From NCBI RefSeq assembly GCF_000297095.1, contig NZ_AEEA01000030.1, forward strand, positions 1 through 64,000: a DNA stretch of 64,000 nt, given 5' to 3'. The DNA comes from Treponema primitia ZAS-1. GTDB taxonomy: Bacteria; Spirochaetota; Spirochaetia; Treponematales; Breznakiellaceae. How positions within the stretch are numbered: the stretch's first letter is position 1; each line of letters begins with the position of its first letter. The notes under the pieces are model-generated. The model did not search any database, was not told where the DNA came from, and saw only the letters and a list, made by a program, of their open reading frames with translations. A program made the position numbers and the translations under genes. Positions 41,793 to 49,672 of the stretch are shown here, one piece after another.

Positions 41793-44456
41793 TCAGGCCA
41801 TATCACGGATATAGGATTCCAGTTTGCCCGTCCGTTTCCGGGCATCCTCAAGCTTTAGTTTTTCTGCGGCAATCAGTTCCGCCGGGGCATTCTTCAGAAA
41901 ATTTTCATTGGCCAATTTTGATTCCAGCCCCCCGATATATTTCAGGTCCTTTTCGATATCCTTGGTAAATTTCTGTTTGAGCTGGCCCAGATCCGCCGCT
42001 TCCGCAATATACACAAAGGCTTCAAATCCGGAGCCCACCACGGCGATAGATCCCTGGGGCCGGCTCCCCTCCCCTCCGGTTTGATCGCCTTCCAGGTTTG
42101 CTATGCCCGCCAGGAGTTTTACGAGCTCTGCGTTTTCGCTGAGTATCCTCCCCTTGGCCTCTCCAAGCCGGACCAGGACCCGCACTTTTTTCTCCGGACT
42201 TATGGTACATTCGCTGCGGAGCGTCCTGACCAGAACGACCAGTTCCTGCAAAAACACAAAGTCCGCCTCCGCCTTAGGATCGTACTTTTTCTCATCGTAC
42301 ACCGGATAGGCGGCGTTGATAAGCTGTTCCTGCGCGGCGCTGCAAGTTGCGGCGTTAAGCTTACCGTAGATTTCCTCGGTAACAAAGGGCAGCAGGGGAT
42401 GGAGGAGCCGCAGCGATTGTGCGAGCACATCCAGGAGTACCGTAGTAGCCCGGTCCTTTTCAGTATCACTGCCGGATTTAAGGGAAAGCTTGGTGGCTTC
42501 CACATACCAGTCACAAAAATCGTTCCAGAAATATTCATAGGCCGTCTGAGCAGCATCGTTATAGCGGTAGGACAGAAATGCTTCGGTAAGGGTCTTAGCC
42601 GCGCCGTTAAGCCGGGAGTAAATCCACTTGTCCGCTGGAAGGAGGCTTGGACTTGCAACCAAATTCCGGCCTTCCAGGTTCATCAGGATGTAGCGGCTGG
42701 CATTCCAGATTTTGTTGACGAATTTGGAACCCATCTTAAAGGATTCCTTGTCCACCAGCAGGTCCTGCCCCTGGGCGCACATAAAGGCCAGGGTAAACTT
42801 GAGGGCGTCGGCGCCGAACTCGTCCACCAGTTCCAGGGGGTCCAAGCCGTTCCCCAGGCTCTTGCTCATCTTCCGGCCCTGCTTGTCCCGGATAAGCCCG
42901 TGGATATAGATGTCCCGGAAGGGAACCCTGCCGGTAAACTCCAGCCCTGCCATGATCATCCGGGAAACCCAGAAGAAGATAATGTCGTAGGCGGTTACCA
43001 ATGCTGTGGTTGGATAAAAGGTTTTAAGATCCGCCGTATCTTCCGGCCATCCTAAGGTACTGAAGGGCCAGAGCCAGCTGGAAAACCAGGTATCCAGCAC
43101 GTCCGGGTCCTGCTCAATATTTTTGGAACCGCAGTGGGGACAGACGGAAAGATCGGTCCGGGAAACGGCGGTTTTGCCGCAGTCCGCACAGTACCATGCG
43201 GGAATACGGTGGCCCCACCAAAGCTGGCGGCTTACACACCAGTCCCGGATATTTTCCATCCAATGCTGATAGGTGTTTTCCCATTTTTTCGGGTAGAAGA
43301 TTATCTCCCCCTGCCGCCATGCCGCCAGGGCTTTATCCGCCAGGGGCTTCATCCGCACAAACCACTGCTCCGAAAGGAAGGGCTCTATCACCGTATGACA
43401 GCGGTAACAGTGCCCCACCGCATGGGTGATATCTTCTTCTTTAATGTAAAAACCACCGGCCTTAAGGTCCTCCAGGACTACTTCCCGGGCTTTCTTAACC
43501 GGGAGGCCCCGGTATTTTTCCGGAACCGCATCATTGAGCTTCCCATCGGGGGTGAGGATATTGATCACCGGAAGTTCATGCCGCTTGGCCACTTCCCAGT
43601 CGTTTGGGTCATGGGCGGGGGTTATCTTCACCACCCCGGTACCAAACTCCCTATCCACATAGGTATCAAGGACCACAGGGATTTCCCGGCCCGTCAGGGG
43701 GAGAATCACCTTCTTTCCAGCCAACGCCGTATAACGCTCGTCCTCCGGGTGGACCGCCACGGCGGTGTCCCCCAGCATAGTCTCCGGCCGGGTGGTAGCC
43801 AGTTCCACAAATTTTCCCGCAGAATCTACAACCGGGTAGCGCAGGTGGTACATCTTACCCGGAGTATCCTCGTGGTCCACCTCGTCGTCCGACAGGGCAG
43901 TCCCGCAGGAGGGACACCAATTTACCAGATAATTCCCTTTATACAGAAGATCCCGCTCGTAGAGGGTAACAAAAACCTCCCGGACCGCCTTAGACAGGCC
44001 TTCGTCCAGGGTAAACCGTTCCCGGGACCAGTCCACGCTGGCCCCTATCCGCTCTAACTGCCGGGAAATAATAGCGTGATGTTCGTTCTTAACCTTCCAC
44101 GTCTCTTCGACAAACTTTTCCCGCCCCAGGTCGTGCCGACTCTGCCCCTTAGCCTTAAGCCGCCTTTCCACCACATTTTGGGTAGCGATCCCCGCATGAT
44201 CCGTGCCTGGCACCCACAGGGTAGGCTCCTCCCGCATACGGTGGAAGCGGACGACGATGTCCTGGAGGGAATTATTCAGCCCATGCCCCAGGTGAAGGAC
44301 ACCGGTAACGTTTGGGGGCGGGATGACCACCGTAAAGGGGGTCCCCTTCCCGTCCCCGGGGCGGGGTTTAAAAGCGCCGGTCTCCTGCCATTGGGCATAG
44401 ATACGGTCTTCGAAGGATTTGGGATCAAAGGCTTTTTCTAGTTCAATTGCCCGCAT
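41793..44456 (-). CDS. valS: Valine--tRNA ligase
   Basis: Class I aminoacyl-tRNA synthetase of 887 residues, normal length. HIGH motif in PPNVTGVLHLGHGLN near residue 50, the editing domain with TTRPETMLGDTAVAVHPED, a WWGHRIPAWYC segment with zinc-binding cysteines, KMSKSLGNG, the anticodon-binding helical domain (WNASRYILMNLEG) and the C-terminal coiled arm. GAGGAG precedes the ATG. A 128-bp palindromic element lies just upstream. Confidence 0.97.
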   Translation of the reverse strand: MRAIELEKAFDPKSFEDRIYAQWQETGAFKPRPGDGKGTPFTVVIPPPNVTGVLHLGHGLNNSLQDIVVRFHRMREEPTLWVPGTDHAGIATQNVVERRLKAKGQSRHDLGREKFVEETWKVKNEHHAIISRQLERIGASVDWSRERFTLDEGLSKAVREVFVTLYERDLLYKGNYLVNWCPSCGTALSDDEVDHEDTPGKMYHLRYPVVDSAGKFVELATTRPETMLGDTAVAVHPEDERYTALAGKKVILPLTGREIPVVLDTYVDREFGTGVVKITPAHDPNDWEVAKRHELPVINILTPDGKLNDAVPEKYRGLPVKKAREVVLEDLKAGGFYIKEEDITHAVGHCYRCHTVIEPFLSEQWFVRMKPLADKALAAWRQGEIIFYPKKWENTYQHWMENIRDWCVSRQLWWGHRIPAWYCADCGKTAVSRTDLSVCPHCGSKNIEQDPDVLDTWFSSWLWPFSTLGWPEDTADLKTFYPTTALVTAYDIIFFWVSRMIMAGLEFTGRVPFRDIYIHGLIRDKQGRKMSKSLGNGLDPLELVDEFGADALKFTLAFMCAQGQDLLVDKESFKMGSKFVNKIWNASRYILMNLEGRNLVASPSLLPADKWIYSRLNGAAKTLTEAFLSYRYNDAAQTAYEYFWNDFCDWYVEATKLSLKSGSDTEKDRATTVLLDVLAQSLRLLHPLLPFVTEEIYGKLNAATCSAAQEQLINAAYPVYDEKKYDPKAEADFVFLQELVVLVRTLRSECTISPEKKVRVLVRLGEAKGRILSENAELVKLLAGIANLEGDQTGGEGSRPQGSIAVVGSGFEAFVYIAEAADLGQLKQKFTKDIEKDLKYIGGLESKLANENFLKNAPAELIAAEKLKLEDARKRTGKLESYIRDMA

Positions 44457-44549
44457 TGCGTCTCCTCTGGGGGTTTATATAATAGTATAAAAATGAGGTA
44501 AAGTATTCAACCGGGGGTTTGGACTATTTATCGGATTTATTGGCAAAGA

Positions 44550-44677
44550 CGGGCGAGGGGAGGGGCATACCCGTCTTCATGTGCATGTAGAGTCTGTCTC
44601 CGCAGCCCCACTACGTGGGTCTACTACGACAGGGAATTCCATATACATGAAGCCAGGTATGCCCCTCCCCTCGCCCG
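44550..44677. repeat. 128-bp palindromic element, copy 1
   Basis: A 128-base imperfect palindrome. The outer arms (44550-44587 and the complement of 44640-44677) match at nearly all of 38 positions; inside, CTGTC/GACAG and CCCAC/GTGGG pair around the centre. Copy 2 at 45419 has exactly the same length and is inverted. By eye the two copies differ at about 14 of 128 positions, and several of these differences keep the pairing. It lies between valS and the DUF1905-type gene and encodes nothing. Confidence 0.88.
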
Positions 44678-44858
44678 CCGGTGTCACAGTCCTGGAATAA
44701 ACAATTCTCCGGTTATCACATTGTACTTTAAACGGTGGGGGGATATATTTGCTACGGCTAATACCTTTTCAGGTACTCCTTAACGTTATTTTGATTTGCT
44801 TGTAGGACAAGCACAGCTCCCTGGCAAATTCATCCAATTCAATAATCATTTTATCTTT
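44678..44858. other. AT-rich spacer with a small broken ORF
   Basis: Apart from the candidate 26-codon ORF at 44769-44849, listed separately, I see no gene or regulatory signal between the palindromic element and the DUF1905-type gene. Confidence 0.4.
44769..44849 (-). pseudogene. Possible small frameshifted ORF remnant
   Basis: A 26-residue reading frame begins ATG nine bases after the DUF1905-type stop, starting MIIELDEFARELCLSYKQ. In the neighbouring frame the sequence continues NNVKEYLKRY and stops at 44758, a natural-looking helical ending, which suggests one small gene with a one-base shift. No family can be named. Low confidence. Confidence 0.25.
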
Positions 44859-45353
44859 CTACGGTTTATTTCTACCAACAAATTTTCCATTCCCCAATAA
44901 AAAGTCTATTGCTTTTTTGATATTTTTATCAATACTTTTTTCTGTTTTTAAGAATGAAATATATCTAATAATTTCATGTTGTCTGGAAGGGGGTAATCCG
45001 TCAAATACTATTTTTGCGTTACCGTTTTCTTCAAGAGCCTTTACAAATTCAGGGTGAGGAGTTATTTTCCTTTCACTTGAGTCAAATGTTATTGACAGTT
45101 TTATTGTTTCTCCAATTCTATCCGGTGAATTTTTCAGCATTGTTGTATTAATATATAATCGCCAATAACCTTTAAATTTCACCAATGTCTGTTTATACGG
45201 TTTATCATTTATATTCCCTTTAATAGGAATAGGCCCCTTTTCTTTCCCGGCCTGTTTAAATATGTCCTTTAAAATATTTTCCGGTACAAATACAAATGGA
45301 TTTATCCCAATCATATCAATATCTGCTTTAAATTTGTGTATTGTTAACGCCAT
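44859..45353 (-). CDS. DUF1905/YdeI (OmdA)-family protein
   Basis: A 164-residue cytoplasmic protein with an N-terminal DUF1905 beta-barrel (residues 1-90, FVFVPENILKDIF, PIPIKGNINDKPYKQTL) and a C-terminal YdeI/OmdA helical domain (FVKALEENGNAKIVFDGLPP, SRQHEIIRYISFLKTEKS, IKKAIDFLLGNGKF). Its biochemical role is not established. It is markedly AT-richer than its neighbours and sits between two inverted 128-bp palindromic elements, which suggests it arrived by transfer, perhaps with the elements. Confidence 0.82.
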   Translation of the reverse strand: MALTIHKFKADIDMIGINPFVFVPENILKDIFKQAGKEKGPIPIKGNINDKPYKQTLVKFKGYWRLYINTTMLKNSPDRIGETIKLSITFDSSERKITPHPEFVKALEENGNAKIVFDGLPPSRQHEIIRYISFLKTEKSIDKNIKKAIDFLLGNGKFVGRNKP

Positions 45354-45418
45354 ATCCTACTCCACCCCGGTATGTGAACCCAGCCTAGGGAAGCTCCTTC
45401 TTCGTCCTGTAACACAGG

Positions 45419-45546
45419 CGGGCGTGGGGAGGGGCATACCCGGCTTCATGTATATGGAATTCCCCGCTGTAGTAGACCCGCGCAGCGGGGCTGCGGAAGC
45501 GGACTCTACATGCACATGAAGACGGGTATGTCCTTCCCCACGCCCG
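45419..45546. repeat. 128-bp palindromic element, copy 2 (inverted)
   Basis: Same length and structure as copy 1 but in the opposite orientation, so the two face each other across the DUF1905-type gene. Compared with copy 1, the inner pair CTGTC/GACAG is CCGCT/AGCGG here and CCCAC/GTGGG is CCCGC/GCGGG; an outer A-T pair is T-A. Each changes both partners together. It lies 50 bases after the stop of the convergent-side dehydrogenase gene. Confidence 0.88.
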
Positions 45547-45596
45547 TATATGCGACAAGTCCGAAAAAAAGCTAAAGCTTCACCGGGGCTACGTCC

Positions 45597-46706
45597 TTAG
45601 AAATTGAAGGCATAAGCATCAAGCTTATACTCTTCCTTCAACTGTTTTACCGTTTTCTTGAGACTCTCGTTCAAAGGAACGCCCTTTTCCTTTCTGTCCA
45701 GCCAGGCTAGATATTCCTTCTCTCCCGCAGTGTAGATCCGGTCATGGCCGGGCATTTTTCTCGAAGCCCGCAGATCCCGCAAAATATCGCCGACCGTCTT
45801 TTTGAAGGCGTCAAGTTCCGTAAAGGCGTTTATGTCTATGGCAATAAAGAAATGCCCAAGATGATAGGGAACCTTCTTACCATTTGAGTCTATGCCGCTC
45901 AGGGCCTTTAAGAAGGCCCCTTGCTGCAGGGCGGCGGAGAGGATCTCCACCACCGTGGCGTAGCCATAACCCTTGTACCCGGCGGTATCATCCCCCAGTC
46001 CGCCCAGGGGCGCCAAGGCGTAGGTCCCCTTGGTCAGCCCGTCCAGGGCCTTGGCAGGATCGGTTTCGCTGTTGCCCTGGTTATCAATAACCCAGCCTTG
46101 AGGCATTTTTTTACCTATCCTATCGTAATGTTCAATTTTCCCCCGCTGGGAAACCGAGGTGGCGCAATCAAGCACAAAGGGGAAGTCTTCATCCGAGGGA
46201 ATTCCCACGGTTAAAGGGTTTGTCCCCAGCATATTTTCAACACCAAAGGTGGGAGCTATGGAAGGCCGGGCGTTGGTACCGGTAATGCCTATCATCCCCG
46301 CCTTGGTCGCCATGGTGGCGTAGTACCCCGCAATGCCGTAATGGGTGGAATTTCTCGCCACCACCATACCCATGCCGTACTTTTTCGCCTTATCAATGGC
46401 CATCTGCATGGCTTTCTTCCCAACCACCTGGCCCATACCGTCATGGCCGTCCACCACCGCCGTGGCAAGACCGTCCTTTACCACCTCAAAATTGGTAAGC
46501 GGAAACTGGATGCCCTCCTTGATCCGGTCTATATAGATAGGCTTAAACCGCCCTACCCCGTGGGAATCGATGCCCCGCTTATCGGACTCGATCAACACCT
46601 CCGCACAGACCGCCGCATCAGCAGCCGGCACGCCGACTTTTACGAAGACATCCTTCATAAAAGCCTCCATCTTGTCAAAACTCTCGTAAACCGTATTCTG
46701 AGCCAT
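45597..46706 (-). CDS. Malate/L-lactate dehydrogenase (Ldh2 family)
   Basis: A 369-residue NAD(P)-dependent dehydrogenase of the type II malate/lactate/ureidoglycolate group (COG2055), with the unusual non-Rossmann fold. Family motifs: ESDKRGIDSHGVGRF near residue 50, VVARNSTHYGIAGYYATMA around 120 (the catalytic histidine), GTNPLTVGIP and LDCATSVSQRGKI. The substrate could be malate, lactate, sulfolactate or another 2-hydroxyacid. CCGGAGG precedes the ATG, and an intrinsic terminator-like hairpin ends about 20 bases before it, so expression may be controlled by attenuation. The upstream gene on the strand encodes a GlpP-type antiterminator. Confidence 0.88.
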   Translation of the reverse strand: MAQNTVYESFDKMEAFMKDVFVKVGVPAADAAVCAEVLIESDKRGIDSHGVGRFKPIYIDRIKEGIQFPLTNFEVVKDGLATAVVDGHDGMGQVVGKKAMQMAIDKAKKYGMGMVVARNSTHYGIAGYYATMATKAGMIGITGTNARPSIAPTFGVENMLGTNPLTVGIPSDEDFPFVLDCATSVSQRGKIEHYDRIGKKMPQGWVIDNQGNSETDPAKALDGLTKGTYALAPLGGLGDDTAGYKGYGYATVVEILSAALQQGAFLKALSGIDSNGKKVPYHLGHFFIAIDINAFTELDAFKKTVGDILRDLRASRKMPGHDRIYTAGEKEYLAWLDRKEKGVPLNESLKKTVKQLKEEYKLDAYAFNF

Positions 46707-46729
46707 ACAAACCTCCGGTTAAAGAAAAA

Positions 46730-46775
46730 AAAGAGCACAACAAAATAACCATCCGGCTATTTTGCTGTGCTCTTT
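46730..46775 (-). terminator. Intrinsic terminator/attenuator before dehydrogenase
   Basis: In the minus-strand RNA a 21-bp hairpin (arms 46755-46775 and 46730-46750, two G-U pairs, 4-base loop) is followed by a run of U residues and then, within 15 bases, by the ribosome site of the dehydrogenase gene. RNA bases 46789-46783 (UUUGCUG) can pair with CAGCAAA inside the first arm (46767-46761), offering an alternative antiterminator fold. Confidence 0.75.
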
Positions 46776-46844
46776 ATCTCTTCAGCAAATTAGATACCTA
46801 AAGAATTAGGAATAGGTGGCCCGCTTTTACACAAACCTTTTTAT

Positions 46845-46873
46845 ACCATACTACTTGGGCAGCAAAAAATCAA
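46845..46873 (-). promoter_or_regulatory. Candidate promoter of the dehydrogenase leader
   Basis: On the minus strand TTGATT (46868-46873), a 17-base spacer and TATGGT (46845-46850; TATAAA overlaps just downstream). It would give a leader of about 130 bases containing a small hairpin at 46797-46810 and the terminator. Confidence 0.45.
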
Positions 46874-46890
46874 GACGATTATCCGGAGAA

Positions 46891-47514
46891 TCAGCAATTC
46901 CTCATTCCTTGGAGGAGTTCCGGATTTGATGTGGAAACCGCAATTGCCCCGGCTTTCAGGGCGTTCTGTATATCCTCCGTATCCGAAATAAGCCCCCCGG
47001 CGATGACGGGCTTTTTCGTGATATGGGCGATCTTGTTTATAATCTTTGGCATTACCCCGGGGAGAATTTCCACCGCATCGGCGTGGTCCAGGGGAAACTG
47101 TTTTTCGATATTAAGGAGGGCCATGGAATCGAGGACAAAAAAACGCTGAATGGTCAGAAAGCCCAGAAGCTTAGCATGTTTAATCAAATTGGCCTTGGTG
47201 GAAAGAATGCCATCCGCCCGGGTATTTTCCCAGAGGAAATCTACGGCGATCTCCCGGGCGGACAATCCTTCTATAAGATCAAGATGGACCATGGCGATTT
47301 TTCCCGCATCTTTTATCCTGGCCACCGTAGCGGGAATACTAAGGATATCCCCAAAGAGGATAAAAACAATATCACTGGTGGTTTCAAGCTGCTGTTCCAG
47401 CGCCTCCGCAGATTTCACTGCGGATATCACCGGAGTTTTTTGCAGCAAAGCAAAAAACTCTTCCGGCGCCAGGACGCGCCGTTTTTTAACCAGAATAGTT
47501 TTCATATTCGTCAC
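46891..47514 (-). CDS. glpP: GlpP-type glycerol-3-phosphate antiterminator
   Basis: An RNA-binding antiterminator of the GlpP family (TIM-barrel-like), which in Bacillus subtilis binds mRNA leaders of glycerol genes in response to glycerol-3-phosphate. From GTG 47514 (AGGTGG six bases upstream) it has 207 residues; ATG 47505 is the alternative. Typical stretches: PVISAVKSAEALEQQL, IVFILFGDI, MVHLDLIEGLSAREIAV, ADGILSTKANLIKHAK, FVLDSMALLN, VEILPGVMPKII and KPVIAGGLI. It follows ispH by 60 bases. The next gene downstream, the dehydrogenase, has an attenuator-like leader, a plausible target. No glpF, glpK or glpD is in the window. Confidence 0.9.
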   Translation of the reverse strand: MTNMKTILVKKRRVLAPEEFFALLQKTPVISAVKSAEALEQQLETTSDIVFILFGDILSIPATVARIKDAGKIAMVHLDLIEGLSAREIAVDFLWENTRADGILSTKANLIKHAKLLGFLTIQRFFVLDSMALLNIEKQFPLDHADAVEILPGVMPKIINKIAHITKKPVIAGGLISDTEDIQNALKAGAIAVSTSNPELLQGMRNC

Positions 47515-47574
47515 ATGATCCCACCTAACATGTTCCCTGTCAACGCGCAGGGACAAAAAAGTATACCGAGGCCC

Positions 47575-48453
47575 CTATGACGATACCTGCAGGGCGTTTT
47601 CAATGGCGTCAATTAACCCGTCCGGCGTTGATGCCCCGGCGCAGAGCCCCAGGGTGTTATAGGCGCCTAGCCCGTCGGGAATATCTGCGGCATTCTCAAC
47701 CAACCACGCCGGCTTGCCCCTGCCCTGGGCATCCTCGAATGACTGGGCTATGGCCAGGAGCCGTCTGGTATTGGCCGAGTCGCTGCCCCCGGCTACAATG
47801 ACCGCGTCGACCTGGGCGCAGAGCTCCCGCAGGCTGTCCTGACGGTCCCTGGTGGCGCGGCAAATAGTATTTATAATACGCAGATCCGGAAACAGTTTTC
47901 CTATCTCCGCCCCAATAGCGGCATACTCAGCTTCGGAAATAGTGGTCTGTCCTATCAGAGCGGTCCTGGCTTCCGGCTCCCGGGCGAAAAGTTTTTCCGC
48001 CGCCTCTCTGGCCTCCGGGGGGGTCCCCAGGATGATACAGTCCGGAGCGTAGCCCTGGATGCCGATTATCTCCGCATGCCGCCGCTCCCCGGCCAGGAAA
48101 ACCCGGTACCCATCCCCGCACAGAGAACGGGCCTTTAACTGACTGGCTTTAACCTTAGGGCAGGTAGCGTCGATAAGTGTTGCCCGCCGCTTTGTAAGCG
48201 CCGTCTCAAGGCCGGGGGTAATACCATGGGCGCGGATGATAACCGAAGAAGCGCTAAGATCCTCCGGAAGATGATCTTCCTCCAGAACCTCAAGGCCCCG
48301 TTTTTTAAGATCTTCCATTGCCTGGGGATTGTGAATCAGGGGACCCATGGCATATACGGCGGCGGCGGCTTGTAACAGCGCCGTATCCGCCATATCCATG
48401 GCCCGGCGCACCCCCATACAAAAACCAAGTACGCGGGCGCGAATTACCTTCAT
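47575..48453 (-). CDS. ispH: 4-hydroxy-3-methylbut-2-enyl diphosphate reductase
   Basis: Last enzyme of the non-mevalonate isoprenoid pathway, a [4Fe-4S] reductase giving IPP and DMAPP. The 292-residue protein has the three cluster cysteines in GFCMGVRRA (C12), LIDATCPKV and NTICRATRDRQ, together with RAHG and the HAEIIGIQGYA motif. It starts four bases after the secF stop, so it is co-transcribed with the Sec genes; ispH next to export genes is a lineage-specific arrangement. Confidence 0.95.
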   Translation of the reverse strand: MKVIRARVLGFCMGVRRAMDMADTALLQAAAAVYAMGPLIHNPQAMEDLKKRGLEVLEEDHLPEDLSASSVIIRAHGITPGLETALTKRRATLIDATCPKVKASQLKARSLCGDGYRVFLAGERRHAEIIGIQGYAPDCIILGTPPEAREAAEKLFAREPEARTALIGQTTISEAEYAAIGAEIGKLFPDLRIINTICRATRDRQDSLRELCAQVDAVIVAGGSDSANTRRLLAIAQSFEDAQGRGKPAWLVENAADIPDGLGAYNTLGLCAGASTPDGLIDAIENALQVSS

Positions 48454-48457
48454 TGCT

Positions 48458-49672
48458 CTATGCGGAGGGCGCTAAAACAAATTTTTTCTTGGACCGCTTT
48501 GTCACCTGAACATCCCACCAATTGACAAACCCGGAGGCGACAAAAATGGTGGAATATACACCGGAAATCATACCCACCAGGAGCGCCAGGGCAAAGTCTT
48601 TCATGGACCCGGTGGTGAATATAAAGAGGGACAAAACCGCCAACATGGTGGTTACGGTGGTAATAATGGTGCGGCTCAGGGTTTCTGTTAAGGCCCGGTC
48701 CAGGATATTTACAAATTTGTCATCCGGATAAATGCGCCTAGTTTCCCTGATACGGTCAAAGATAACGATAGTATCGTTGATGGAATACCCAAGGATGGTC
48801 AGAATCGCAGCAATCGTGGTGGTGTTAAATTCCATCCGGGTCCAGGTAACAAAGGAGACGATAATAAGCGCATCATGGGCAATTGCAAGGACCGCGCCGA
48901 CGGCGAACTGAGGCTTAAATCGTATGGAAGCGTAGATAAGGATGAGCAGCAGCGTAAGACCCATAAGGAGACCCGCCTGATCCGAAAGCTGCTTGGAGAA
49001 CCGGGAACCCACATAGTCCGACCGGGTTACCGCCACACCGCCGGTTCCAAAGACCGTTTCCAGGCTGCTTATGATCTTCTCCGCAGGAATACCCTGACCG
49101 CCGTCAATTTCGCTGTCCTCCATGCGGACCATGAAACGCCGCTCGCTGTCTGCACCCAGAACCTGAACCGAAACAGTCCCAAGGGGAGACAATGCGCCCC
49201 GGACATCCTCTATCGCAATTTCCGGCAGATTATCGGGAAGATAGTGCAGTACATAGGGATCCGAACCAAGCACGGGGTTTCCCTGGGCGCTCTGGACCAG
49301 CTGCTGGGTAACGGCAGCGCCGCTGGTAGAATTGTCCACCCCAATGCCGTCCACCCGGGCCAAAGCGGCGCTTAAGTCGCCGATGGTCTGATAGTTGGCA
49401 AAGGGGAAACTATGGGTTACCCCTTCAACTCCCACGCCGGAGATGACAACGTAGAGGCCATTCCGATCCATAGAAACAGCAGCGTTACCCCTGCCGCTAT
49501 AGGTCAAGCTAAGAGCCGTGGGAGCAAACTGCACTTCCTGAATAAGACCGGCTTGAAAATCGACCCCCAGGTTAAAACCCTTGATGGCATAGGAGATAAT
49601 CCCCGCTGCGATCAACAACACGGAGAGGATCGCCGCAGGAATAAACAACTTGGAAAAACGAATGATCTTCAT
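48458..49672 (-). CDS. secF: Protein translocase subunit SecF
   Basis: Inner-membrane subunit of the SecDF complex, which uses the proton or sodium gradient to pull exported proteins across. The 404-residue protein has an N-terminal membrane helix with the GFNLGVDFQAG motif, a periplasmic domain of about 200 residues, longer than in many bacteria (with a serine/alanine-rich insertion), and five C-terminal helices including ILTILGYSINDTIVIFDRIRE. Its ATG overlaps the secD stop by one base. Confidence 0.94.
   Translation of the reverse strand: MKIIRFSKLFIPAAILSVLLIAAGIISYAIKGFNLGVDFQAGLIQEVQFAPTALSLTYSGRGNAAVSMDRNGLYVVISGVGVEGVTHSFPFANYQTIGDLSAALARVDGIGVDNSTSGAAVTQQLVQSAQGNPVLGSDPYVLHYLPDNLPEIAIEDVRGALSPLGTVSVQVLGADSERRFMVRMEDSEIDGGQGIPAEKIISSLETVFGTGGVAVTRSDYVGSRFSKQLSDQAGLLMGLTLLLILIYASIRFKPQFAVGAVLAIAHDALIIVSFVTWTRMEFNTTTIAAILTILGYSINDTIVIFDRIRETRRIYPDDKFVNILDRALTETLSRTIITTVTTMLAVLSLFIFTTGSMKDFALALLVGMISGVYSTIFVASGFVNWWDVQVTKRSKKKFVLAPSA

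Noticed and set aside
42081..43055. Open frame of 324 codons antisense to valS
   Set aside because: Lies wholly inside valS and has no motif; explained by third-position GC bias.
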